DNA of 64,000 bases, taken from positions 1 through 64,000 of the forward strand of contig DYNM01000003.1 of NCBI GenBank assembly GCA_020721065.1. Reading direction: 5' to 3'. This document shows positions 55,619-64,000 of the stretch, piece after piece (positions within the stretch are counted from its first letter, which is position 1; every line of letters begins with the position of its first letter). The DNA is from Thiocystis violascens (GTDB lineage: Bacteria; Pseudomonadota; Gammaproteobacteria; Chromatiales; Chromatiaceae). Made by a program: the position numbers and the translations under genes. The notes beneath the pieces are model-generated. The model was not told where the DNA came from. It searched no databases and worked only from the letters and a program-made list of their open reading frames with translations.

Positions 55619-56113
55619 TTATTGCTTTGGTTCTAATCCCAGTGCTTTTAATCCCCGCGTCAATGCGCCAGGCTGCGTTTCATAATCCGGCACCGTCACA
55701 ATTGTGCTTTTCGGTGTTTCACGAGCGTCAGTAGATTGGGCATTCGGTTTGACATCTCCCGCAATTTTTATCAAAACATCGTTTTGGAAATGCAGCGTTA
55801 AATAATGCTTTTCAATGGGATGATGACCGCGCCGAATGGTGTAGATATAATCCCAACGGTCTTGATGAAAAAAGTCGCTTAATAACGGCGTTCCAAGTAA
55901 AAAATTGACTTGGCGTTTGGTCATTCCCGTCTTGAGTTCTGCCAGTGTTTCGGCAGTCAAAATGTTCCCCTGCTGTACGGTCATCTTATACACAAAGGGC
56001 AAATTCTCTAACACCGAGGCATGATAATCGGCGGGTTTGTGTTCACGAGCACAGCCGGAGTGACAAAAAACCGTTATGGTGCTGACGATTGCAAAACGAA
56101 AAAGTTGTCGCAT
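55619..56113 (-). CDS. bamE: Outer-membrane assembly lipoprotein BamE
   Basis: A 164-residue lipoprotein with lipobox HSGC (lipidated Cys21) and the SmpA/OmlA domain: the sequence LKTGMTKRQVNFLLGTPLLSD and WDYIYTIRRG is diagnostic. It is part of the BAM complex that folds outer-membrane beta-barrels. The start at 56113 has GAGGTGAG just upstream. The frame is open for 53 more residues, but that part has no signal-peptide character. It is divergent from fur, the usual gammaproteobacterial arrangement. Confidence 0.92.
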   Translation of the reverse strand: MRQLFRFAIVSTITVFCHSGCAREHKPADYHASVLENLPFVYKMTVQQGNILTAETLAELKTGMTKRQVNFLLGTPLLSDFFHQDRWDYIYTIRRGHHPIEKHYLTLHFQNDVLIKIAGDVKPNAQSTDARETPKSTIVTVPDYETQPGALTRGLKALGLEPKQ

Positions 56114-56248
56114 CTCACCTCTAACAACACTGAGTTCACAGTAAACCCAAATCATACCGCAGCTATGATTTGCAATCACGCCGGGCGTGATGCGCAAACA
56201 CCAGTTAACATTCATGGTGAGATTGCTGCGGATGTAGGAGTGAAAGAA

Positions 56249-56665
56249 TTGGAAAACCAACAACTGAAACAAGCCGGATTAAAAATTACGGTACCGCGAG
56301 TCAAAATTTTAGCCATTCTTGAACGCAGTAAAAAACGTCATCTGAGCGCGGAAGATGTCTATAAAACGCTATTGAAAGATCACGAAGAAATTGGTTTGGC
56401 GACTGTGTATCGGGTGTTGACGCAGTTTGAAACTGCTGGTTTGGTGTGTCGGCGCAATTTTGAAAGTGGGCAATCCGTGTTTGAATTAAATAACGGCATT
56501 CATCATGATCATTTGCTCTGTATTAATTGCGACCGCGTTGTAGAATTTACTGATTCGGTGATTGAAGAACGGCAGATGCGCATTGCTGAAAAACATGGCT
56601 TTGCTATTGCGGATCACACGTTAGTCGTTTATGGAACCTGTAGTAACTGCCAACACAAAAGTTGA
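56249..56665 (+). CDS. fur: Ferric uptake regulator Fur
   Basis: A 138-residue repressor that uses Fe2+ to bind Fur boxes. It has the winged-helix part AGLKITVPRVKILAIL through IGLATVYRVLTQFE. The metal sites are GIHHDHLLCINC and the final CSNC, which gives the two CxxC pairs of a structural zinc site. I start at TTG 56249 (reading MENQQLKQAG), with AGGAG 8 bases upstream. A GTG at 56240 directly abuts that site, and longer frames run into the bamE start. It probably controls the iron genes here, but I found no strong Fur box. Confidence 0.94.
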   Translation: MENQQLKQAGLKITVPRVKILAILERSKKRHLSAEDVYKTLLKDHEEIGLATVYRVLTQFETAGLVCRRNFESGQSVFELNNGIHHDHLLCINCDRVVEFTDSVIEERQMRIAEKHGFAIADHTLVVYGTCSNCQHKS

Positions 56666-56719
56666 CATCTCGCCACATTAACGCAGTGAATACTGCGCGT
56701 GCAGCGAGAGTCAATTGAA

Positions 56720-57250
56720 TTAAGGCAGGCTAATGCGGTGCATGGTTTTACTGCCCGGGGTGCGCCAATCTTTAATTGCGGCAGCGGTGTGTACCAATAC
56801 CAATAACAAGACGACAATGCCGCCCATGCCGTGCATGGTGAACAGCGTTTCTGCAAGGGTTTTAGTCTCTTCAGTTGCAGTCAGCAGTGCCGGTAAAGTC
56901 ATATTAAAGAATTGTACGGTACCACCAGCAGCGGAAGTTGCTAACCAACCGCCAATGGGTAAACCAATTAATAAAACATACAGCAATAAATGAATGCCTT
57001 TGGCAACTAAGGCTTGGAGTTTTGGTGGCTCTGGATCATACGCAGGCGTGGGTAACAATACGCGCAGCGCCACGCGGAGTAACATCAATACGAATAGCAA
57101 GATACCAAAGGTCATGTGTACCTTGACTAAAGAACCAACGCCTTCATCACCAAATACCATAAATGCCATGCCACTGGTGAGCATTCCAAATACCATGATG
57201 GCAATTAACCAGTGCAGAATGCGTTGTAATAAAGTGTAACGTGTTGTCAA
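56720..57250 (-). CDS. cybB: Cytochrome b561
   Basis: A 176-residue four-helix membrane cytochrome of the bacterial b561 (CybB) family. Haem-binding His candidates are in RILHWLIA (helix 1), KVHMTFG (helix 2), HGMGG and LVHTAAA (late helices). It likely passes electrons between quinol and a periplasmic acceptor. It is transcribed toward fur and lies about 100 bases downstream of the gluQ remnant on the same strand. Confidence 0.9.
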   Translation of the reverse strand: MTTRYTLLQRILHWLIAIMVFGMLTSGMAFMVFGDEGVGSLVKVHMTFGILLFVLMLLRVALRVLLPTPAYDPEPPKLQALVAKGIHLLLYVLLIGLPIGGWLATSAAGGTVQFFNMTLPALLTATEETKTLAETLFTMHGMGGIVVLLLVLVHTAAAIKDWRTPGSKTMHRISLP

Positions 57251-57351
57251 TTGAATATCCTCATTTTAAGAATGGATTCGGTGACGGTGCTTTGCACTAC
57301 ACCAACCAGCCGATATCATACGCAAAAGCGTGTCTGAATTGAATGAAAAAG

Positions 57352-57604
57352 TTAAGTAGCAGTGGACATTTGCACTGTCGAGCGGGTGGGAACTCGGGCG
57401 CATTGCCAACGCGAGGTTGCTCGCGCCCAAAAGTCGGTCACGCTGGATACTGCTGGCAGCGATTCTTGCCCCTGTAGTGCCCAGATGTGGTGCAGCGTTG
57501 GCAGTGGGTGGTTGGGATCAACCGGTGCGGCTGCCTGCGTTGTGCTGAGTTGATGTCCGTTGTGGTCAACGAGCAGGGGGGATGTGCGCGTAGCCGGGAG
57601 GGTA
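57352..57604 (-). pseudogene. C-terminal remnant of glutamyl-Q tRNA(Asp) synthetase (gluQ)
   Basis: Directly after the dksA stop codon, one minus-strand frame reads about 84 codons to a TAA at 57352. It includes SPLLVDHNGHQLSTTQ, then DPNHPLPTLHHIWALQGQ and VTDFWARATSRWQCARVP. This matches the last quarter of GluQRS, where the lysine motif KLSKQ has become QLSTT and the ending W-x-ARVP is kept. gluQ commonly follows dksA. The first three quarters, with the ATP and Glu sites, are missing, and there is no start, so this is a deletion fossil. Functional GluQRS would have to be encoded elsewhere. Confidence 0.72.
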
Positions 57605-58051
57605 TTAACCGCGTTGGCGTTCGCGGATTTCATCCAACGTTTTACAATCAATACAAAGTGTTGCTGTCAAGCGTGCCTCCAAACGACGAATGCCAATCTC
57701 CACGCCGCAAGCTTCACAATAGCCGTAATCGTGATCGTCGAGACGATCAAGCGCCTCGTCGATTTTTTTAATCAGCTTGCGCTCACGGTCGCGGGTGCGC
57801 AGCTCCAAACTGAACTCCGATTCTTGCGTGGCGCGATCATTGGGATCGGGAAAATTGGTGGCATCGTCCTGCATGTGGTGGACAGTACGATCCACTTCTT
57901 CCATCAATGATTGTTTCCAAGCAAGCAGCAGACCGCGAAAATGCTCCTCCTGCGCGGAATTCATATATTCCTCGTCCGCCGTGAGCGCGTAGGGTTTGAA
58001 TCCTAACGTCAGCGCTTCCTGTGCTTGGGCGTGAACTTTTGCTTCGACCAT
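57605..58051 (-). CDS. dksA: RNA polymerase-binding transcription factor DksA
   Basis: A 148-residue protein. A coiled coil carries the two acidic tip residues (DDATNFPDPNDRATQE), and a C-terminal C4 zinc finger reads CEACG ... CIDC. With ppGpp, DksA resets promoters during starvation. Length and motifs are normal and the gene is intact, although a gluQ deletion junction lies exactly at its stop. It is divergent from rpoD across about 390 bases. Confidence 0.95.
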   Translation of the reverse strand: MVEAKVHAQAQEALTLGFKPYALTADEEYMNSAQEEHFRGLLLAWKQSLMEEVDRTVHHMQDDATNFPDPNDRATQESEFSLELRTRDRERKLIKKIDEALDRLDDHDYGYCEACGVEIGIRRLEARLTATLCIDCKTLDEIRERQRG

Positions 58052-58440
58052 GGCGATCTCCCGAAGGCGTTGCGGGTGGAATCTATGTGGCGATCATCCG
58101 AACGAGCAAATGCAGGATGTGCCACGAAAGGCGTCCTTAAGTACCAGATATGGAGCAGTGGGGCAACATCAACCACACAACAGCAGCAATTGACAGTGGA
58201 CATCTGCACGCAAAAACCAGCAGTTCATTCCCGTTTTTGCGCAGGTTAAGTGCGAGATGAACTTGAATGAGTGACACCCGCTGGTAGCAACAGCATGGTG
58301 ATCTTAATTGGCCTTGCCATCCGCACGAATCAACCGCTATAGAAAACGCAATTCTCTTGTTTTAATCTCATGCCGCAACTGTGCTATCATTCGCGGTTCA
58401 CTTTATTCCCGTTGTATCTCTGAATAACGCAAGGTATCCC
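58052..58440. other. Intergenic region between dksA and rpoD
   Basis: No convincing gene in about 390 bases. It holds a hairpin of gcaaaaac paired with gtttttgc around 58210-58240 and a candidate rpoD promoter near 58382. dnaG and rpsU, often found upstream of rpoD, are not here. Confidence 0.6.
58382..58390 (+). promoter_or_regulatory. Candidate extended -10 element for rpoD
   Basis: TGCTATCAT matches the extended -10 pattern TGn-TATAAT; no good -35 hexamer lies at the right distance, which extended -10 promoters tolerate. It is about 50 bases from the rpoD ATG. Confidence 0.4.
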
Positions 58441-60297
58441 ATGGATCAAGAACAGCAACAGTCACAATTGAAGCAATTGATCGCCAAGGGCAAAGAACAG
58501 GGTTATCTCACCTACTCCGAGGTAAACGACCATCTGCCTTCTGGCATTGTTGAAACGGATCAAATCGAAGACATCATTCGGATGATCAATGAGATGGGAA
58601 TCATGGTACAGGAGATCGCGCCCGATGTGGTCGATCATACCCTGAGTGATTCCGCCGTTTCTGATGATGATGCCGCTGAAGCTGCTGCTGCCGCAATCGC
58701 CACGGTTGATAGTGAATTTGGTCGCACAACTGATCCGGTGCGCATGTATATGCGCGAAATGGGTACCGTAGAATTATTAACCCGCGAGGGTGAATTAACA
58801 ATTGCCAAACGCATTGAAGATGGTCTCAATCAAGTTTTAGAATCTCTATCAATTTATCCGCGCACTGTTGAAAAACTGATTGAGATTTTTGATCGGGTAG
58901 AACGTGAAGAAACGCGCCTCACTGATGTCATTTCTGGCTTTAATGATGGTGATGATGAAGTGCCAATACCGGTGATTGCACCTGTGATTGAAACGCCCAT
59001 TCATCTCGATAAAACAGCATTGGATGCTGATATTGATCCCGATACGGATACGGATGAAGAAGAACCGGCAGTGGTGTATACCGGTCCTGATCCTGAAGAT
59101 GCAGCAGCGCGAGCAGCGTTATTGCGCGAGCGGTTTGGTATTTTGCGGGCAGCATTGGAAGAATACGGGCGCGATGATGCGCGGTCGCGGGCAGCGATGA
59201 AAGATGTCTCTGAAGTCTTTTTGCAATTCAAATTAGTGGCACCAGTCTTTCAAGAACTCACTGAAATTTTGCGTCATACGGTTGAGCGCATTCGCACCCA
59301 AGAACGCCAAATGATGGCGTTGTGTATTGATCAAGCAGGAATGCCGCGCAAGTTATTTATTGAGAGTTTTCCCAAAAATGAAGCCAATCCGAATTGGCTC
59401 GATGGGCACTTAAAAAAGCGTCACGCTTATACTTCCCGTTTGAATGCGCTTGCGCCTGAGATTCGTCGCGTGCAACGCAAATTACAGGACGTTGAACGTG
59501 AAAATATTTTGACGATTGGTGAGATTAAAGAAGTCAATCGCAAGATGTCGATTGGGGAAGCAAAAGCACGCCGCGCTAAAAAGGAAATGGTGGAGGCGAA
59601 TTTGCGGCTGGTGATTTCAATTGCAAAGAAATATACTAATCGTGGGTTGCAATTCCTCGACCTCATTCAGGAAGGCAACATTGGTTTGATGAAGGCGGTG
59701 GATAAATTTGAATACCGGCGCGGCTATAAGTTTTCCACTTATGCAACGTGGTGGATTCGTCAAGCAATTACCCGTTCTATTGCTGATCAAGCGCGTACCA
59801 TTCGGATTCCGGTTCACATGATTGAGACGATCAATAAACTCAATCGCATTTCGCGGCAGATGATTCAAGAAATGGGGCGCGAGGCGACGCCGGAAGAATT
59901 GGCAACGCGAATGGAAATGCCAGAAGATAAGGTGCGTAAGGTCTTAAAAATTGCCAAGGAGCCGATCTCAATGGAGACGCCAATTGGTGATGATGAAGAT
60001 TCACATCTTGGCGATTTTATTGAAGATGCGGGAGTGATTTCGCCGATTGATTCGGCAACTGCAGAAGGGTTGCGTGAGGCAACGCAAAATATGTTGGCGA
60101 GTTTGACTTCCCGCGAGGCTAAGGTCTTGCGAATGCGCTTTGGGATTGATATGAATACTGACCACACGCTGGAGGAGGTTGGTAAACAGTTTGATGTGAC
60201 CCGCGAGCGGATTCGTCAAATTGAAGCCAAGGCGTTGCGCAAGCTGCGTCATCCGACGCGATCCGATAAACTGCGCAGCTTTCTTGATACTGATTAA
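58441..60297 (+). CDS. rpoD: RNA polymerase primary sigma factor (sigma-70)
   Basis: A 618-residue housekeeping sigma factor. Region 1.1 is at the N-terminus, and region 1.2 contains [17 protein letters not shown] non-conserved acidic insertion follows (about 165-330). Region 2 includes [12 protein letters not shown] and [17 protein letters not shown], then regions 3 and 4 with the final [20 protein letters not shown]. All parts are complete. I start at ATG 58441 ([11 protein letters not shown]), 20 codons inside the longest frame. tRNA-Ile follows 20 bases after. Confidence 0.97.
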   Translation: MDQEQQQSQLKQLIAKGKEQGYLTYSEVNDHLPSGIVETDQIEDIIRMINEMGIMVQEIAPDVVDHTLSDSAVSDDDAAEAAAAAIATVDSEFGRTTDPVRMYMREMGTVELLTREGELTIAKRIEDGLNQVLESLSIYPRTVEKLIEIFDRVEREETRLTDVISGFNDGDDEVPIPVIAPVIETPIHLDKTALDADIDPDTDTDEEEPAVVYTGPDPEDAAARAALLRERFGILRAALEEYGRDDARSRAAMKDVSEVFLQFKLVAPVFQELTEILRHTVERIRTQERQMMALCIDQAGMPRKLFIESFPKNEANPNWLDGHLKKRHAYTSRLNALAPEIRRVQRKLQDVERENILTIGEIKEVNRKMSIGEAKARRAKKEMVEANLRLVISIAKKYTNRGLQFLDLIQEGNIGLMKAVDKFEYRRGYKFSTYATWWIRQAITRSIADQARTIRIPVHMIETINKLNRISRQMIQEMGREATPEELATRMEMPEDKVRKVLKIAKEPISMETPIGDDEDSHLGDFIEDAGVISPIDSATAEGLREATQNMLASLTSREAKVLRMRFGIDMNTDHTLEEVGKQFDVTRERIRQIEAKALRKLRHPTRSDKLRSFLDTD

Positions 60298-60317
60298 GTG
60301 TTAGCACCAGTTATTGA

Positions 60318-60393
60318 GGGCCGTTAGCTCAGTGGTGAGAGCAGGGGACTCATAATCCCTTGGTCGTAGGTTCAAATCCTACACGGCCTACCA
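60318..60393 (+). tRNA. tRNA-Ile (CAT anticodon, Ile2 type)
   Basis: A complete 76-base cloverleaf with encoded CCA. The anticodon is CAT, and the D arm and anticodon arm sequences (GGTGAGAGCAGGGGACTCATAATCCC, read as GACTCATAATC) match Ile2 tRNAs rather than Met. Its C34 would be changed to lysidine by TilS to read AUA. The first pair is G1-U72 instead of G-C. Confidence 0.9.
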
Positions 60394-60401
60394 CGCAATA
60401 G

Positions 60402-60432
60402 CCGTTCCGGTCGTCCGCCGGAGCGGTTTTTT
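60402..60432 (+). terminator. Terminator after tRNA-Ile
   Basis: A 9-bp stem (ccgttccgg/ccggagcgg, one G-T pair) and a seven-base loop followed by six T. Confidence 0.88.
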
Positions 60433-60473
60433 ACGCTTGAAATTTGAAACTGACACGATCCGAACAGGCACAA

Positions 60474-60499
60474 AAAAGCCGCTCTTGTGAACGGCTTTT
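60474..60499 (-). terminator. Terminator for the ispB/tRNA-Pro side
   Basis: Stem aaaagccg/cggctttt with A tract on the left, which is a U tract on the minus strand. It sits just downstream of tRNA-Pro and can also work for the plus strand. Confidence 0.8.
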
Positions 60500-60514
60500 G
60501 TGCATTAAAAAAGT

Positions 60515-60591
<77 letters not shown>

Positions 60592-60604
60592 CAAACTGTT
60601 GGCA

Positions 60605-61573
60605 TCACCGCGAACGACTAACCGAAAAATCCGCCATCGTGGCAAGGGCGGTGGTCGCTGCGGAAGCTGGGAGCACTTTTAACGCTTCTTGTGCCCACAT
60701 AACGTGCTTTTTTGCGAGTTGCGCAGTGTAGGCGATCGCATCAGTTGACGCAATTGCTTGGGTAACGGCGTCAATGTGCTCGCGTCCGCCGGTTTCAATC
60801 GCGCTCCGCAGCAACGCTTGCTGCGCCGGAGTTCCCACCGCCAACGCCCGAATCACCGGCAAAGTCGGTTTGCCTTCCTCAAGATCGTCGCCGACGTTTT
60901 TACCCCAATCAGCATTATCGACGCTGTAATCCAACGCATCGTCAACCAATTGGAACGCGATGCCCAGATGTAAGCCGTAACTCGCAGCAGCCGCTTCAAC
61001 CTCTGGCGACGCATCCGCAATGACTGCGCCCAACCGTGAACCGGCTTCAAACAGCGTCGCGGTTTTGCGCGTGATCACTTCCATATAACGCGCCTCGGTG
61101 GTGTCGGGATCGTGCTCATTGAGCAACTGCAAGACCTCGCCCTCGGCGATGCGATTGGTGGCGTGTGCGAGCACTTCCATCACCCGCATGTTGCCGACAT
61201 CCACCATCATTTCAAAAGCGCGGGAATAGAGAAAATCACCGACCAACACGCTGGCATCATTGCCCCAGACGACGTTTGCCGTCTCGCGGTTGCGGCGCAA
61301 CGCCGAGTTGTCAACCACATCATCATGCAGCAGCGTCGAGGTGTGGATAAATTCCACCACTGCTGCCAAGTCGATGTGACGCTCGCCGCGATAGCCGCAG
61401 GCACGAGCGGCAAGCAGCACACAAAGTGGACGCAGCCGTTTACCGCCACTGTTGACGATGTAGTGGCCGATTTGGTTAATCAGAACAACGTCGGACTGAA
61501 GGCGGCGCAGGATCAAGGCGTCCACGGCCTTCGAGTCCTCAGCGACGGGGTGTCGAATCGTGGAGAGGTCCAT
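60605..61573 (-). CDS. ispB: Polyprenyl (octaprenyl) diphosphate synthase
   Basis: A 322-residue trans-isoprenyl diphosphate synthase. The two aspartate-rich motifs are LLHDDVVD and LVDDALDY; GGKRLRP and GNDASVLVGDFLYSRAFE are also seen. It makes the side chain of ubiquinone or menaquinone; the chain length is not fixed by what I can see. I start at MDLSTIRHPV (61573); an upstream in-frame ATG at 61627 adds 18 residues. It is divergent from rplU, the usual gammaproteobacterial order. Confidence 0.94.
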   Translation of the reverse strand: MDLSTIRHPVAEDSKAVDALILRRLQSDVVLINQIGHYIVNSGGKRLRPLCVLLAARACGYRGERHIDLAAVVEFIHTSTLLHDDVVDNSALRRNRETANVVWGNDASVLVGDFLYSRAFEMMVDVGNMRVMEVLAHATNRIAEGEVLQLLNEHDPDTTEARYMEVITRKTATLFEAGSRLGAVIADASPEVEAAAASYGLHLGIAFQLVDDALDYSVDNADWGKNVGDDLEEGKPTLPVIRALAVGTPAQQALLRSAIETGGREHIDAVTQAIASTDAIAYTAQLAKKHVMWAQEALKVLPASAATTALATMADFSVSRSR

Positions 61574-61880
61574 GCGTATTTTTAGGAGTCTGTCGATGAT
61601 GGCGGCTGAAGATGCTAGGAGTGGCACAAAAAGCTGTCAAGCCACAAGGTCGCGGTTTATGGTTATTGTGAGCAGGTTGAAGATTACGCCATTTTAGGGC
61701 TTCCAGTCGACTGATTTGCGCGAATAAAGCACTTAAATCTGGGCAAAATAGGGCGCAGTTTCGCAGCAGTAGCGGCGTTAAGTAATTGACTGAAGCGATT
61801 ATATCGACATAATATCTCGCTTCTTTGTTCCGACGCTTGGCGTCGTCAACAATTCCGAATCGTTGTGGGGATTTCAAATC
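61574..61880. other. Divergent ispB/rplU intergenic region
   Basis: About 300 bases with no gene. It holds the candidate rplU promoter at 61786-61815 and, just before rplU, two small inverted repeats (gacgc/gcgtc near 61835 and acaa/ttgt further on) that could belong to an untranslated leader. Confidence 0.6.
61786..61815 (+). promoter_or_regulatory. Candidate promoter of rplU-rpmA
   Basis: TTGACT at 61786-61791 and TAATAT at 61810-61815 with an 18-base spacer, pointing at rplU with a leader of about 60 bases. Confidence 0.55.
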
Positions 61881-62195
61881 ATGTACGCGGTCATTCAAAC
61901 CGGCGGTAAGCAATACCGGGTTTCCGAAGGAGATACGGTCAAAGTTGAGAAACTGGTCGCCGAAGCAGGCACCAGCATTGATTTAGATCAAGTCTTGATG
62001 GTCGCTGATGGCGATGACATCAAAGTCGGAACGCCTTATCTCACCGGCGGCTGCGTCACCGCAACTGTGGAAAGTCACGGACGGGCGCAAAAAGTCAAGA
62101 TCGTTAAATTCCGGCGGCGCAAACATTATTTGAAGCGTCAAGGGCATCGGCAGTGGTACACGGCGCTGAAAATTACTAGCATCAGCGCCGGTTGA
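61881..62195 (+). CDS. rplU: 50S ribosomal protein L21
   Basis: A 104-residue ribosomal protein. It begins [18 protein letters not shown] and contains [19 protein letters not shown], both fully diagnostic of L21. It starts at the ATG at 61881, where family homology starts. It is the first gene of the rplU-rpmA unit, followed by rpmA after 12 bases. Confidence 0.97.
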   Translation: MYAVIQTGGKQYRVSEGDTVKVEKLVAEAGTSIDLDQVLMVADGDDIKVGTPYLTGGCVTATVESHGRAQKVKIVKFRRRKHYLKRQGHRQWYTALKITSISAG

Positions 62196-62207
62196 GGGGG
62201 ATTTTTA

Positions 62208-62465
62208 ATGGCACATAAAAAAGCAGGCGGTAGTTCCCGCAACGGTCGTGATTCCGAGTCGAAACGGCTGGGCGTTAAAGTGTTTGGCGGTCAAACCGTC
62301 ACCGCCGGCAGCATCATCATTCGGCAGCGCGGCACTAAAGTACACAACGGCGTCAACGTCGGCTGCGGTCGTGACCACACCTTATTTGCACTGCGCGACG
62401 GCATCGTGAAGTTTCTGGTGCAAGGACCGCGAAACCGTAAATTCGTGACGGTCGAAAGCATCTAA
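62208..62465 (+). CDS. rpmA: 50S ribosomal protein L27
   Basis: An 85-residue ribosomal protein that reaches the peptidyl-transferase centre. It starts [22 protein letters not shown] and has the conserved [15 protein letters not shown] and [12 protein letters not shown]. No N-terminal leader needs removal, unlike in Firmicutes. It is followed by a terminator, then by obgE. Confidence 0.97.
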   Translation: MAHKKAGGSSRNGRDSESKRLGVKVFGGQTVTAGSIIIRQRGTKVHNGVNVGCGRDHTLFALRDGIVKFLVQGPRNRKFVTVESI

Positions 62466-62511
62466 GTGTGTTTAAGCGCGGCGTTTTTAACGTCGTCTCA
62501 CACACGCAATA

Positions 62512-62538
62512 AGCCTCGTCCTTTCGACGGGGCTTTTT
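62512..62538 (+). terminator. Terminator or attenuator between rpmA and obgE
   Basis: A 9-bp stem (agcctcgtc/gacggggct, one T-G pair), a five-base loop and four to five T. It separates the ribosomal genes from obgE, perhaps only partly. Confidence 0.8.
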
Positions 62539-62546
62539 CGTTTTAG

Positions 62547-63686
<1,140 letters not shown>

Positions 63687-63716
63687 ATCTTTGATTCAAC
63701 GCTGATTGTTTTCGTT

Positions 63717-64000
63717 ATGATGACTCGTGATCTGCTTTCTCACACCCGCCGCTGGGTGGTCAAAATCGGCAGTGCGCTCTTAACTCAAGACGGGCACGGG
63801 CTGGAAAAGTCGATGCTGGTGCCTTGGGTGGAGCAAATCGCCCAGCGCCGCCGCGCCGGTTGTGAAGTGGTGCTGGTGTCATCGGGCGCAGTGGCGGAAG
63901 GCATGGCGCGGATGGGTTGGCACCGTCGCCCGCAGGCGTTGCATGAGCTGCAAGCGGCGGCTGCGATTGGGCAAATGGGGCTGGTGCGGGCGTATGAAGA
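63717..64000 (+). CDS. proB: Glutamate 5-kinase (5' part, cut by window end)
   Basis: The first 94 or so residues of a gamma-glutamyl kinase, which phosphorylates glutamate in proline synthesis. The sequence [13 protein letters not shown] and [18 protein letters not shown] are the family's N-terminal motifs, and [13 protein letters not shown] follows. Two adjacent ATGs (63717, 63720) are possible starts. rpmA-obgE-proB is a common order. The gene runs past the right edge, so the C-terminal PUA domain is not visible. Confidence 0.93.
   Translation, partial: MMTRDLLSHTRRWVVKIGSALLTQDGHGLEKSMLVPWVEQIAQRRRAGCEVVLVSSGAVAEGMARMGWHRRPQALHELQAAAAIGQMGLVRAYE

Noticed and set aside
58210..58240. Hairpin gcaaaaac/gtttttgc as a terminator
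   Set aside because: The loop is about 15 bases and the stem weak and AT-rich; no gene ends nearby on either strand.

Overview
The window looks like chromosome of an anoxygenic phototrophic gammaproteobacterium, most likely a purple sulfur bacterium (Chromatiaceae-like). Two features point there: an LH2-type light-harvesting pair (9258-9675) and a Tat-exported high-potential iron-sulfur protein (49833-50195). The rest is a standard gammaproteobacterial gene set (gshB-tonB, hemH, feoAB, rpoD, dksA, fur, bamE, ispB/rplU-rpmA-obgE). Base composition is uneven. The T6SS genes and many housekeeping genes are GC-rich, while the left edge, the HNH gene at 19065 and the pilY1 region are clearly AT-richer. 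The species cannot be named from the sequence alone.

Layout. 1-1420: accessory left edge with the 3' part of an unrecognised gene, a decayed antitoxin copy with its terminator, and a toxin-antitoxin pair whose toxin is frameshifted. 1571-6143: a partial type VI secretion block (tagH-tssJ-tssK-tssL) without tssM. 6178-9675: phosphoesterase, gshB-tonB, then LH2 genes behind a promoter with a PpsR/CrtJ-type palindrome. 9884-19853: pyrB, an unknown membrane-anchored protein, SRP RNA, hemH, feoAB, a large chemoreceptor and an HNH nuclease. 19934-27688: NtrC-type regulator, M1-like peptidase, tsaE-amiC-mutL, rsmD. 27762-33913: two GH57 enzymes, fumarase, a YdjM-type membrane protein and an N-carbamoylputrescine amidase-like enzyme. 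33959-43246: an inactive-type M16 protein and a full minor-pilin operon (fimT-pilV-pilW-pilX-pilY1-pilE). 43478-51750: a large cytosolic glycosidase, a CNP1-like protein, prlC, an NlpC/P60 lipoprotein, HiPIP, an unknown membrane protein, rlmE. 51821-64000: ftsH-glmM, ratA, bamE/fur, cytochrome b561, dksA with a gluQ remnant, rpoD, two tRNAs, ispB, rplU-rpmA-obgE and the start of proB.

Functional links. HiPIP and LH2 belong to the photosynthetic electron and energy path. hemH and feoAB supply iron and haem next to it. The pilus operon is complete apart from the assembly motor. The two GH57 enzymes and the 1017-residue glycosidase suggest intracellular alpha-glucan handling. The most informative anomalies are small: a gluQ C-terminal fossil behind dksA, a frameshifted toxin beside a fossil antitoxin end, a dispersed 7-bp tandem repeat family, a PA14-like insertion in PilY1, and an LH2 alpha chain lacking the Trp expected to hydrogen-bond B850. 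No clearly new multi-gene system was found.
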